From contig OZ026835.1 in NCBI GenBank assembly GCA_964023205.1, positions 39,343,083 to 39,407,082 of the forward strand: a stretch of 64,000 nt of DNA, given 5' to 3'. The notes beneath the pieces were generated by a model. The model worked only from the letters and a program-made list of their open reading frames with translations. It did not search any database and was not told the origin of the DNA. The position numbers and the translations under genes were made by a program. Below are positions 1 to 11,849 of the stretch, in pieces. Numbering within the stretch: the first letter of the stretch is position 1; every line of letters begins with the position of its first letter. The DNA comes from Lutraria lutraria. Lineage: Eukaryota; Mollusca; Bivalvia; Venerida; Mactridae.

Positions 1-261
1 GAAGTTGAAAAAAATTATCAGCAATAATTGTCTCAGACAATTTTACTATCTAAGATCATTAAACTTCCTTTGTTTAATCGATTCAAATTATCTTTCACGG
101 CATGAGTTTCTCAAACGAATAAATGTTTCTCCGTATCAAGTATTTGCTTGAAAAATAATCTAAATAACAATAACTGAAAATCCCAAACCTGATATAATAA
201 GAAAACAACAGGGGGGTAATGGGATGTATCGTGTTATATTCTTTTCCATTTATTTATTAAA

Positions 262-390
262 TAAGTAGGCTTAACGCCTTTTGAACGACATTTCTGCCAC
301 GCATGTTGGTGAACTGTTTTCTAGCCATGCAGTACTATCTTACCTTTCATCTAAAGTCGGCAACTTTCCCACGTATGGAGGAAAAATGCC
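262..390 (-). repeat. tRNA-SINE fragment (tail and core, family F1)
   Basis: Read on the minus strand, this holds a core with CCTCCATACGTGGGAAAGTT and a tail with AAAAGGCGTTAAGCC. Both match the better-kept copy at 37017-37252 (core CCTCCATATGTGGAAAAGTT, tail GTTGAAAACGGCGTTAAAC). The tRNA-like head is not adjacent; a matching head fragment lies at 904-993, so the SINE may have been split by about 510 bp of later sequence. Family membership is by eye; function is none beyond being a dead retrotransposed copy. Confidence 0.55.
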
Positions 391-755
391 TTTATCCTGC
401 TATCACGCTCATTAGGTGCATGTGATAGCCCTGCAGGATAAACTTATCTATCTCCCGTTAGTGCGTCACGTGATCAAAATACAAATCATTTTAAGATTAA
501 AGCTAAAATAGAGACTGTTATACTTGTTGTCATATGTGAACTGCATTAATGCTATTTTGAGTATTAAATATTAAACCTTTAAATGCGTTGTTTCCATTTT
601 AAAGGGTGTAAAGCTCCGTATGACGTCATAATAAGTGACGTCACAAACGAAAATACATTAGTGTACGTTACGTCACATATAATTTAGCGAAAAAGAACGG
701 ATTTCAGTAAAAAATGTAGTGATGTACTAAACTTAATGAGAATAGCATATAAATC
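391..755. other. Sequence between two SINE halves; small hairpin at 390-442
   Basis: This holds no gene. It starts with an imperfect hairpin (TTTATCCTGC ... GCAGGATAAA, 390-442) and includes the TGACGTCA pair described separately. With the palindrome at 756-896 it may be the material that interrupts the SINE, but no terminal repeats or clear target duplication are visible. Confidence 0.3.
621..675. promoter_or_regulatory. Two CRE-consensus palindromes (TGACGTCA)
   Basis: Perfect TGACGTCA occurs at 621-628 and 636-643, with a half-site-like TTACGTCAC near 669. TGACGTCA is the consensus CREB/ATF binding site. No promoter, transcript or gene is visible next to it, so this is a motif observation only; function is unproven. 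Confidence 0.15.
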
Positions 756-896
756 GAATACATGGTTGGTGTTGGAGATGCATAAGGTTTATCCGGTTCG
801 CTGCAAAAGCGAATCTTGGCTCGCTAAAGCTCGCCAAGATACGCTATCTCACTCACCGGATAAACCTTATGCATCTCCGGCACCAACCATGTATTC
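756..896. repeat. 141-bp hairpin (42-bp arms)
   Basis: The arms 756-797 and 855-896 are reverse complements with about two mismatches (GAATACATGGTTGGTG... and ...CACCAACCATGTATTC). The centre adds a short CTTGGC/GCCAAG stem. A hairpin of this size is typical of a tiny foldback element or a solo palindromic end. A 90-aa open frame across it is a by-product of the symmetry. Confidence 0.8.
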
Positions 897-903
897 TCTA
901 TTT

Positions 904-993
904 ATTGGCAAAAGTTCAAAGAAGGGTTTGACCTGCCGCGACCGGGATAAAGGTCACATGTCCATTGCTTTAACCATAGTACCACGGCCGCGG
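904..993 (-). repeat. tRNA-like SINE head fragment (family F1)
   Basis: On the minus strand GCGGCCGTGGT...GGTCGCGGCAGGTCAAACCC matches the head of the SINEs at 46776 (GCGGCCGTGGTCAGTG...GGTCGCGGCAAGTC) and 37252. The box B core (GTTCGAATCC in the better copies) is decayed here. It probably belongs with the tail and core at 262-390. Confidence 0.45.
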
Positions 994-1637
994 CTGGTAA
1001 CTTTTTAATACCTCTGTGTTGGCTGTACATTGTATATAATGCTTACCCGTTTTGAGCGATTGCTGAAAAAGTTCTACGTTAAAACTGCACGATAGAACAT
1101 GTTTACAGTACATAAAATCTGGGTATGTCAATGACATTTGTTTTATGGAACAATTCTGTGAAACATGTAAAGTCATTATTCTAGCAATAAAAGGAGTAAG
1201 TTCTATCAAAAGTGAAAACACAAAATAGAACACTTGGGAATTTTCCGCCTAAAAGTACCTAATCAACAGAAATAGATCGTTGAATACAAAAAAATAATGC
1301 ATATTTCATGAAAACTTAGCAAACTAATCAAATGTAAAGTATTTAATGCATCTCTACTAAGCTCTAGAGCAAACTAAGTTAGAGAAAATACTACAAAAGA
1401 AATCAATGGAAAATTAAATCAAGACACAATAAAACTGATATTATGTTAAGCAACAGACAGAATAATGGTTCCCCTTAAGCTGTGTTAAATCTCACTATTT
1501 TTAGTTCTCTAAACAGATTTTTACTAGAAACCAGTGAAGATGTATTTCCTTTTCTAAAGTGCGTCTAATTTATAACAACCGCTAGGATTTTACTTGGCAA
1601 CAAAGAACTGAAATCTTCGAGTGGAATTCGTGTCAGG
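994..1637. other. No supported feature
   Basis: Unique-looking AT-rich sequence with frequent stops in all frames. I see no repeat, exon or RNA gene. Confidence 0.5.
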
Positions 1638-1872
1638 GCCCCGAGATTATAGAACTTGAGGATAGCCTACAAGCTAAAACTCAATTACATTCCATTCTCT
1701 AAGTATTTTGGTTGAAATGTCAAAGCAATTTAGAGTACAATTACAAACTCAGTTTTTCTCATTGAATGTGTGAGTGGTATCATTATTGTTTCACTAGAAT
1801 TAACTTAGAAGCATTGAGAAACAAAACATGATATTAGAGCTTGGAGACCGATCCGAACTATTATAATCTCGG
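1638..1872. repeat. Foldback element F9, copy 1
   Basis: The left end (CCCCGAGATTATAGAACTTG, then AGCCTACAAGCT) is the imperfect reverse complement of the right end (read backwards: TCCGAGATTATAATAGTT, then GGTCTCCAAGCTC). The same terminal motif bounds a second copy at 53677-53914. The small size, inverted ends and lack of coding sequence fit a non-autonomous foldback MITE. Superfamily is not assignable; no clear target duplication was found. Confidence 0.6.
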
Positions 1873-2325
1873 AACTTGATCTTTTGTTTTTAAGAAATAT
1901 GTCCCTTTATCAGACTTCATGTATTTATCAACAGACATTTTTGGAAAAGACAGGATATGCCAATAATCTATTGAATTATTAACAACACAAAGGAAAGATT
2001 TATTAGAAAGATATCCATATTTAGTCTAAAACATTTTCAAAGATTAAAGAAAAAAGAACATCAATTTCAATGTAAATTCGTGGTAAAAAGATACAACAGC
2101 ACAGTATTAATCTAATTTGATAGAAATATAAGTCACCACATGCAGTATCAAAGGAAATTAATATTTTTCCATTTTTTCAACAAGGGCAACAACTGAACAT
2201 TTAAAAAAATGTAAAATAGATTATAGTATCCGAGGTAACTAAAATAAAAATAATGACAATCGGGCAATACTATTTTGTAAGGAGATAGGACTCACAATGA
2301 TATCACATTTTTCAAATCACAAATT
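1873..2325. other. No supported feature
   Basis: AT-rich spacer with no open frame, repeat or motif that I can support. Confidence 0.5.
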
Positions 2326-2421
2326 CCTTAATGCCGACCTTGACATCTTGCCTTAATGCCGACCTTGACACCTTGCCTTAATGCCGACCTTGACACCTTG
2401 CCTTATAAAATGTCGACCTTG
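2326..2421. repeat. 25-bp tandem repeat, about 3.8 copies
   Basis: The unit CCTTAATGCCGACCTTGACA plus CCTTG starts at 2326, 2351 and 2376, with a diverged fourth start at 2401. The first three copies differ by about one base, so the expansion looks young. Confidence 0.9.
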
Positions 2422-3138
2422 TTATAGTATTACTATTGTGTAGCAGGTAGCAGATTCATTAGAATAGTCCAGCATCAGTGGTATACTACCTTTTAAATAT
2501 AACTACCTTTGGAAAGACTTGTTCTTTGGTAATCCTATGCTGTAATTTACTTTCTTAAACAAGTTGTATTCCCTGAGCAGAACCTCATTAATTTTGTAAG
2601 TGTATTTTATTGCTCTGACCTGACAACCGTTGTCAATCAACAGACTAATCCGATCTAATCCGGTTATCTATCGGACAATCACCAGAAGAGATGCGGCTAA
2701 AACAGAGGATGCCAGGATTGTTAAAGTCACTGCAAGTTTGCTTTGCAGCCTGTATTGCAGAGCGTCGAACAGTTTGTTGTGACCAAACATATAACAATGA
2801 ATTTTGACATTCATTATATCACGAACAGATTCATACAAAATATCGTATAATCTAACATGCATCTATCCGAGCTTTGACTAATGGCATAGAGATCCATCCG
2901 GACACAGAAGTCTTAATCCCGTACAACCCACCAACATCGACAATGAGATCATATGGAATAATATTATGATTGCTCAATTACTTTTTCAAACTACATCAAA
3001 ATTACGACCAACGGCACCAAATTAATCAGTTTTTTGAATAGCCAGTCGAGTATGTCCACTATCGACGTTAATGGGTTTTTTTCTGCGAGTTAAATGATAG
3101 CTTATAAGTATATTCACCATAATGTATAACTCTTTCTG
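2422..3138. other. No supported feature; short hydrophobic-ended ORF only
   Basis: A 64-codon minus-strand frame at 2668-2862 ends in a hydrophobic run (LAVTLTILASSVLAASLLVI) that could be a membrane segment. Frames of this length are expected by chance here, and no splice or promoter context supports it, so it is not called a gene. Confidence 0.35.
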
Positions 3139-3330
3139 TTGGGGTTTTTCGTCGGACAAACAGCCAAGGTCATTCATTTATCAACTTTTCCAGTTTAACA
3201 GTGGAGGAAAACCCCTGACGCATACCTAGACAGAACAACCTGTAAGATAACCGGACAGCTTCTTCATATGTGAAATTTTATCCCAGGATGGATTCTAACT
3301 CACAGCGGCGATGAGCTATTGATAACTAGT
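3139..3330 (-). repeat. Old, diverged SINE
   Basis: Read on the minus strand: a box-B-like GAGTTAGAATCC, a core TTCACATATGAAGAAGCTGTCC, then GGGGTTTTCCTCCACTGTTAAA, a GGAAAAGTTGATAAATGAATGACC block and a tail ending CCCCAAC. This order resembles a SINE type widespread in bivalves. Divergence is high, so the exact family is uncertain. Confidence 0.5.
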
Positions 3331-6300
3331 CAGAGTCTATATTCAAACACTCCCAATAAATCGTGCAATTAACAATCGCGATCTTAACGGTCATCAGCAC
3401 GACATAAATACACACTTCCTTCTTTATTTCCGAGAATTCTATAAACCAATTTTGTAACAAAATGAAGTTCGAAAGCCAGGAAATCCTGATGCATTTCTTC
3501 GGATGGATTAAATAAGGACAAATAACGTCACAAGTACTTGATGGAAATTGTAGGCATTATCTGCTGTGTCCATTGCAATGTTGGACTTGAATCAGATGTC
3601 GTTGTATTAGCGTGTTATTCAAATCTTAGAGAAACTTGATTTCATTTAATGACACGCTAAACCATCCCGCAATCATAATTATTTGCGTGAAAGTCACAAA
3701 TCACATTCTTGAATATTCCTGAATGAATGTAATGCCATGTTATAAGACCCTGGACAGTGTTATGTGTCGTTGTTAAACCTGCTTTAAACGCAGGGGTAAT
3801 TTCTAATACCCTTAATGTATTAATTTACAACACACGCACGTTCGTCCAGGCTCCATGTGACAAGGCAAGGAAAGCCTCAATTAAATGTTATTATTGTGTC
3901 AAGACTCAAGAGTTTGTTGTATTTTTGGGTTGCATGAAGTTGGCACACACTTGGCGATTCGGATCTAACTTTACAAAGTTATTTTCAAATTGAACGGCTG
4001 GTTTCCCGGAGAGATTTGCCCAAATAGTGTTACAGCATAGCTTTATCTATGACAATGTTCACTGTTTGAAAGTAAAAACATAGAGTTGTAGCATTATTCA
4101 GAAACGCTGATTCCCTGGAAACCTCTCACGTAAATAAGTATTCCCTGAACAATGGTTACCTACAGAAATATTTATGTGGCTTCTATTGACAGATATGCCT
4201 TTATTCGGATGTCATTTTGTTCTAAATAACCAATGACGGTTCAAGTGTGTTCTGTTGTGGATATGTTACAGAAAATATATAACGTAACTATAAAACCAAA
4301 TATACTCACAAAGACACCTATTGTCCCGACATTCATTTAACTACACTAGAATAATCCCACTTGGTCAATTAAAAGACCGAATTATTGATACACAAGAAGA
4401 AGAGAGTCGACCGTCGCCTGTCTTCGAGAGATAAATAATAAAACAGAAATCAATGATATTAATCCACCACGACTATCTCAGAACCTCAAGACAAAATTAC
4501 AAAGACTTACGTTACTTGTCAGACAGGTTGTATGCTAAATGTTAACATAAATTTTATTAGTCTCAGTTAAATAAATAAATAATTGATAATTGTTAAATGA
4601 TAAATAAAGGCACTAATAAATAAATAATAAATCAATATGTACGGGGCACACCATGACGTAAATCTAGGTGACTGAACTCATAAACTAATCATGAGTTTAC
4701 GATGCAATAACATTATATTCTGCTTATTAAGACGTCATTCGCGTTCCAAGATTAATTGATATATTTTCACTGATAAACAGGTATTTGCGTGTAGTATGAT
4801 AAATGAAAATACAACTCAATAGGTTGTTACGATGATGTGGGTGCCGAGAGAAGTCTTGGCACTTTGAAACGTAAACAATATATGTATTATATAAATAAAC
4901 TTGCTTATATAAGTCCTATAAAGGATACTATTTCATAAACATAATTATGAAAAGAATTAGGTTTAAACTTAAAACCACATCATTTTAATCTCAACAAAAT
5001 TAACGATGACTTATATAGTGCCAATAACACAATTGACGGAAGAGTACTCGACGCCTTATCTAAAGTGTCTATTTTAAATATAGTAAATCATTGATGACGT
5101 AGGTAATGCATTCAATGCAGTCTTGCAAAATATAAATACCACAAAATCTCACCAAACACACCTTATCGACATGATAATGATATTTATATATTATACATTT
5201 TAGATTGTACATGACGAAATTCTTGTATAATTCATCGATATACACTTTCGTATGGATATGAATTTCATACTTCTAAACATTCGAATGTTTGTATTCCTTC
5301 GGTTTGAATTTGCAAAACAAAATCAATTAATATCATTTCATGGTACGTATGAAAATACAAAAAGCCTCTTTGTTAGAATAATATAGCGCATGGTACATTT
5401 AGTGTGCCATTAAAGTTGCCTTTATATAGTACGTGTACCGATCAATGTGTCATTGAATCAGTGCCAGTATACCCCTGCTGTGCACCGCGCAAAAGGTAAA
5501 CAAGAAGCCATCATATTCGAAGAAAAGTAGTTCTTTACTATTTTCTCGGTTTTGCTTTTCTTTTGAATTTCTAGCAAAGAACATGTGTTAACAATCCTCA
5601 CAAGAACGCTGCCATGATTTTACCGACTAGATGTAGGTAACAATAACATAATTATACGTAGAATATGGTCCGCTATGGATTGATAAGCCCCACTAAACAA
5701 ATCATGGCTCAATTAAAGTGTGCTTGTTATCAGTGTTTATTGTAGACCTCAAGTTTATTTAGAAGTTTTCGGAAATATGCCAGTGATAGGTGACATCAGT
5801 AATTTTTTATCTAAATACTGGTATTTTGTTGGTGTTAAATAAATATCCTATTACAGACGTTTTCGGTAGTATTTGCTGCACTTCTAGGTGAGATAATCAC
5901 TGGTAATTACTCTTCAAAAGAAGATACGTTGTATAGTATTCGGACAGTCATTCTGAAATTCGGATAAATAGCGCCGCAAAATTCAACTACTACAATGAGT
6001 CAACAATATCGTATTAACTATGTTTCATGTAATACTCTTTATATCTGAAAAAGATATTTCATATTCTACTTTCAATTTTGACCCCGTTTTTTTTTGCTAC
6101 TTTTCAATAGAAAGGTTATAAAAAAAAAAACGAAAATAAAGACAAAAATTGCTAAAGATTTGTCAAATACTCTTTATTAAACACAATAATTTTACACCAA
6201 CTTTTACATAATTCGAAAGAAAAAAGTGCAATGTAATAGATAACGTCAGTTTTTTTAGAACATTCTAAAAATGATGAGAACATTATTTTAAAACATTCTA

Positions 6301-7014
6301 ACATTCGGACCGAACGTATAAAACGCTCTAAGAAATGTTACTCCTGGACTAACCTATCAGTGTTTCATATTGTTTTTGTTTCTTCGGCTTTCCGCAAATG
6401 ATAAACCTTTACAAACGTTTGTACTTAAATTTTATGTACATATTTTTTCTGTGTTAAAAGCTAGAATTTGTTACGTGTGAAACTTACCGGGAATGAGTTT
6501 TTACTTTCTTTTAACGATCAAAGATATATTACTTTATAAATGCTGTGCAAGCACACTACAGGGATATTTTAGCCATTACTTCACAAACTGTTCGTTGATC
6601 ATATTTGTGTGATTAACAATTTGCCTTTGATGTGCCTGAGATATCATCAACTCCTGGAATGACACAACATAAATTAGAAAGTTGATTTCTGCAAACTCCC
6701 ATAGAGGTTCATTTGCGTACCGTTATTTTGATTTAGCATAATTGTTTATTAAAGCGTCATTGCTACATTTCAAATAGTTAACATTGCAATTTAAATCCAT
6801 CTGATGTTATCTATTCTATTATTCTAAATGGAACTGCTTCAGAAATGCTGAGTCATGTTTAACAAATCATTTGTGAAAGTTATTGTCTACTTCTAAAATA
6901 TACTAACATTTGATGAGAAATATACTTTGCACATTGTGTGTACAAATGCTAGTATATACATAGTCTGCATTATAGCTTTACATTACGATCTTTTAACACG
7001 TAGTCCAGACCTTA
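3331..7014. other. Long stretch without genes
   Basis: AT-rich sequence with only short chance ORFs (longest 78 codons at 3757-3993). One MITE fragment at 4185-4240 is listed separately. A poly-T/poly-A stretch lies at 6086-6135. I see no exon with a convincing splice context. Confidence 0.5.
4185..4240. repeat. Fragment of TA-type MITE F5
   Basis: CCTTTATTCGGATGTCATTTTG and the following CTAAATAACCAAT match the interior of the F5 copy at 46097-46276 (CCTTTATTCGGATGTATTTTG...). The ends are gone. Confidence 0.4.
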
Positions 7015-8735
7015 TAACAGTACATTTGTATATGAAGACCTAGTAACAGTATATCAAGAACTAGTAATGTTCAGTATATCAAGACCTTGTAACATTGTAC
7101 ATGCATAAGGTCCTCGTAACAATATATCAAGACGTCATGATAGAGTATATTGACATTGTAACATTGTACCAAATTATTGTAACAATGCATCGAGATTGTG
7201 TGACAACGTGTCAAGATCTTGCAACGACGTATAGACACTTGTGACATTGTATTAAAACCGTGTTTCAATGTATCATTACCTAGTAATAGTGTACCATTAC
7301 CTTGTAATAGTGTATCATGACCTTGTAATAGTGTATCATGACCTTGTAACAGTGTATCATGACCTTGTAATAGTGTATCATGACCTTGTAACAGTGTATC
7401 ATGACCTTGTAACAGTGTAAAATTACCTTGTAATAGTGTATCATGACATTGTAACAGTGTACCATGACCTTGTAATAGTGTATCATGACCTTGTAACAGT
7501 GTATCATGACCTTGTAATAGTGTATCATGACCTTGTAACAGTGTACCATGACCTTGTAATAGTGTATCATGACCCTGTAATAGTGTATCATGATCTTGTA
7601 GCAGGGTATCATGATTTTGTAATAGTGTATCATGAGAATGTAATAGTGTATCATGACATTGTAACAGTGTATCATGACCGTGTAACAGTGTATCATGACC
7701 TTGTAACAGTGTATCATGATCTTGTAATAGTGTATCATGACCTTGTAACAGTGAACCATGACCTTGTAATAGTGTATCATGACCCTGTAATAGTGTATCA
7801 TGATCTTGTAGCAGGGTATCATGATTTTGTAATAGTGTATCATGAGAATGTAATAGTGTATCATGACATTGTAACAGTGTATCATGACCGTGTAACAGTG
7901 TATCATGACCGTGTAACAGTGTATAATTACCTTGTGTATCATGACCTTGTAATAGTGTATCATGACCTTATAACAGTGTATCATGACCTTGTAATAGTGT
8001 ATCATGACCTTGTAACAGTGTATCATGACCTTGTAACAGTGTATCATGACCTTATAACAATGTATCATGACCTTATAACAGTGAATAATTACCTTGTAAT
8101 AGTGTATCATGACCTTGTTATAGTGTATCATGACCTTGTAACAGTGTATCATGACCTTGTAATAGTGTATAATTACCTTGTAATAGTGTATCATGACCTT
8201 GTAATAGTGTATCATGACCTTGTAATAGTGTATCATGACCTTGTAACAGTGTAAAATTACCTTGTAATAGTGTATCATGACCTTGTTACAGTGTATCATG
8301 ACCTTGTAATAGTGTATCATGACCTTATAACAGTGTATCAAGACCTTGTAATAGTGTATCATGACCTTATAATAGTGTATCAAGACCTTGTAATAGTGTA
8401 TCATGACCTTATAACAGTGTATCAAGACCTTGTAATAGCGTTTAATAAGACTTGTAACAATATATCATGATTGTGTGACAATGTATCAATACTTGTTACA
8501 ATGTATCAATATTTTGTGACAATGTATCAAGACAATGTAACAGTATATCAAGGCCATGTTACAATGTACTATGTCCTTGTTACAGTGTACGAAGACCTTT
8601 GCGATGTGTCAATACCTTGTAACAGTAATTGTCAAGACATTGGTACATTTTGTCGAGACCTCGTAACTATGTCTCAAGATTCGTCACTGTATATCAAGAT
8701 TTTGTAACAGAGTTTCAGGAATTGTTGACAGTGTA
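7015..8735. repeat. 21-bp minisatellite array, ~80 units
   Basis: The unit is about TATCATGACCTTGTAATAGTG. The core (about 7270-8440) is well conserved; both flanks decay gradually, as expected when homogenisation is strongest in the centre. A higher-order duplication is visible: 7501-7700 recurs at 7711-7910 (210 bp, ten units) with about three mismatches. Because 21 is divisible by three and the unit lacks stops in some frames, long frames arise on both strands: minus 7280-8425 (381 codons, repeating MIHYYKV) and plus 7436-8254 (272 codons, repeating VYHDLVT). I treat these as by-products, not proteins. Confidence 0.95.
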
Positions 8736-9187
8736 TTTTCCTTGCTTATTGTATAGCGGGATGTACAACGTGCAAATACAAGTTAACATGTCATGAAAAA
8801 TAATTCAAATATAAACATAAATGAACTGAAGGCTATTTATAATATCGATTGTACATTGTCATCTGATAATGTCAACCTCACATGCGCGTTGACGTTGTTT
8901 GTTGATCCGTACAAAGTTAACAGTTGATTAATTATTCTCTTGAGTGTAATGTTTCAGCTGTTTTCAAGTATTAATAAAATAGGAGAATATTACAATTTGT
9001 AATACTCATGGGAAATTAATTCGTTTAAGAAATGCTCTTCCGCCAGGTCGTTATTTCATGTATACCACGTCGTACTACAGTTATATACTCTAAATGTCAT
9101 TCATTTGGAACCTAAATTCCTCTGTGACCTGGCATTATTAGGATACCTTCCTGAAATGCATATAAGACACCATAGCATAGGTCTATA
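8736..9187. other. No supported feature
   Basis: AT-rich spacer between the minisatellite and the palindrome, with no repeat or coding signal. Confidence 0.5.
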
Positions 9188-9518
9188 TAAGTACAGATTC
9201 TTCAAACAATTTAAAGAACTTTTACGAAATAAAAACATATGCTCACCGACTTCGTTTTCGCGGCAATGAAACCTAAATAAACTTGGAAAAAGGCTAAAAA
9301 CGTCAACGTTTTTATACAAGATCGACGTGACGTTGCGACGTTAAGAGTTGTTTCTGACATATTTTGGCGTAACATCACGTCGATCTTGTATTTTATGGCA
9401 ACGTTTTTAGCTTTTTTCCGCGTGTAAATAAGTTTCATTGGCGCGAAAAAACGAAGTCGGTGACCATACGTTTTTATTTTTTTAAAGTCTTTCAAATTAT
9501 TGTAAGAATCAGTTCTTA
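9188..9518. repeat. 331-bp palindromic (foldback) element
   Basis: The left arm runs from 9188 (TAAGTACAGATTCTT) through CACCGACTTCGTTTTCGCGG to about 9335. The right arm is its reverse complement from about 9360 to 9518 (ending AAGAATCAGTTCTTA). The arms are ~145-155 bp with scattered mismatches and a ~25-bp loop. Open frames on the minus strand across it are by-products. It is likely a foldback MITE; no target duplication was identified. Confidence 0.8.
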
Positions 9519-10970
9519 GTTTCGAAAAAAAATTCATCGTGCCGTTTTTTCACTGTTGACGCGACTGAGAGAAAAATGTCTCATTTTTTGTCATTGTAAA
9601 TTGCCATCCCTACACAGTTCTATCAGCTTCTTTTAATATTTAATGACGGCGAAATGTAACATTATTGACTTTTTCGGATTTGTAAATGATCCAGCATTGC
9701 AGTTATGTAAATTTCATAACTTGACATACACAATTATCGGAGCAATACAGGAAATAACGTGAAAATCAACGAAAAACATACCACTCCGGTAGGTGGCACT
9801 TTTTGCGGTTTCCATGGAAATATCATTTGAATATATCCTTTCTGCATTATCCAATACATTAACGGTTGTTCATGCAAAAGTTCTTTATTGTGCGTTGAAT
9901 TCTAAAAAAATGACCATTTTTTTTGGAGGAAACCCGCGATCCACCTTAATAATAATATTTATAATAAATTGTGATTGTGACATGTACCAGAAAATGTAGT
10001 ATCATATATACGTACACCTTATTGACTTACAAAATTAAAAAAAGTATGCCGATACTCATTTTATGGGATCAAACAAGTACGTGTGTACACGTGCTTGTAC
10101 TTTCTATAATGAATTTATCAATTTCTGTGGAGTGTTTTGCTGTTAAATAATTGATAATATAACAAATGTACATATGCATCAATTATATGAAATAATGCAT
10201 ACTTATTCTCTTTAATATTTGATCACTATGTACGTTTCCCTTGTATTTTATACATCATAAGCTTGTTTATATGTGTTTGTATCTATGTATGTATGCTTTT
10301 GTTCGCATCCTATAAACACTCGAAGGTTACAGGGTTTATTATCAAGTTCTCGACTTATTCTTAAATAAACACAGATGAGAAACTGATGTCCAGAAAAAAA
10401 ACAATACATAACAACCATCTATCTCCTCTCTTGCATCTAACAGATTCCAAAACTCAAAGCACACTTTTTTCAAAGGCCCATTCTTATTCACAAACCAAAC
10501 ATCCACATTAAACAGGGTCAATTTAGTGTTCCATACCAAACACACACCTTACACACATGACCGTACAATACATTGAGGACAAAACATGCAGTCTCCCGTA
10601 CGGTACTGTCACTGAGTACGAGACACTTTCTTTACACAGGTGGTCCTTTTTCTAGACAAACTATACTTATGAGTATTAGTTTATTGCAGCTGTTTGTGAG
10701 TATATAGTGAAGTGTCTATTACTAGTTTGGCTAATCCTGGCCATTTGATTGGCTAATGGTGATGACTGAATCTATTAATAGTCGACAGGTAAGTAAATCA
10801 TGAAGGCATTGTCTTGATAAGTTGTTGTGTGGCTATTTGAAGTTCAATGTGGTTGTATGATAGTGCTCAGATTTATGGTGAATTCGTACATTTAGGGTTG
10901 ATTCTATTTGATTGATGTAGGGTATGATATCATATGTGCTTGTGAACTATATACATTAATTTAGTTATTT
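9519..10970. other. No supported feature
   Basis: Only chance ORFs of about 67-68 codons. A near-palindrome GTACGTGTGTACACGTGC lies near 10079. No exon or repeat family is recognised. Confidence 0.45.
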
Positions 10971-11157
10971 GTCAAATACTCAAGCTGTCGTTATAATGTG
11001 TATTACTCATATTATATAAAACAAATTGTATTCTCCTTAATGGAGGATTGAAATAAAATATACAGTCAATATCCTTAATGAAAAAAACAACTTCATACAA
11101 AAAAAACAATATGCTTCTTGTAATTCGTCTAACATTTTGTCATAGTTGTTCTGGTTC
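10971..11157. repeat. Foldback MITE F6, half copy
   Basis: TTGTCAAATACTC, then AATGGAGGATTG, TATACAGTCAATATCC, AACTTCATAC and GCTTCTTGTAA follow in the same order as in the full copy at 28563-28839. The left inverted arm is missing, so only the loop and right arm remain. Confidence 0.7.
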
Positions 11158-11849
11158 CCTTTCGTTCAATCTTTTAGTGATATGATGCAGGCAGAAGAAC
11201 ACGTCTATGTGTTACCAACATATCAGTTTTATCACACTGTCGTTCTGGCTGTTCTATCCGATGTGTGTCTATTTGAATCGCGTGCAAGCGAATGTAAGCC
11301 AATGCCAAGGTCGTATATTAATTAGCTCATTCCAGGAGAATTACTTAAGACAAATTATATTAAGTATTTCTTAAGAGTACACTTAAAAGCAATCATTATC
11401 TTTAATCAACGAACACAATTAATTACTAGAAATAACATAATTACAATATAATTCTATAATGGGTAAACCATTTTTTTGTATTGTTGGTATTACTTTGAGT
11501 TTAACTTTACATTTCTTCATTAAATATCCAACTATTTCCATGGATTCAACAAACATGTAATTGCGAATAATAGTTTCTGAATCTCAGTTAAAGAGAACAT
11601 TACAGTATATAATAATTGAACATGGTATCAACGAGTGTTCATTTATCTAATTGCACAAGATATACTATATAATTAACTGCATCTGTAAGAGAGCTTTTAG
11701 AATACACACGAGGTTTAAGAAATAAGGTTTTCTAATTGAACTTAGAAAAATCTTTGAAATTTGGAGAATAACTTTAAAATGGAATGCATAGGAGTAAATC
11801 ATGTTAATACAATGCAATGTATTTGTATCAACGATTAATTCATTGACAC
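11158..11849. other. No supported feature
   Basis: AT-rich spacer. An 81-codon minus frame (11665-11910) runs into the MITE and has no support. Confidence 0.45.

Noticed and set aside
736..1008. 90-codon ORF
   Set aside because: Reads through a 141-bp hairpin and a reversed SINE head.
5413..5528. 38-codon open stretch near a GT donor
   Set aside because: Length and splice-like sites expected by chance.
7280..8425. 381-codon minus ORF and 272-codon plus ORF as repeat proteins
   Set aside because: Both come from a 21-bp tandem unit lacking stops in those frames; no unique flanking coding sequence, splice site or promoter.
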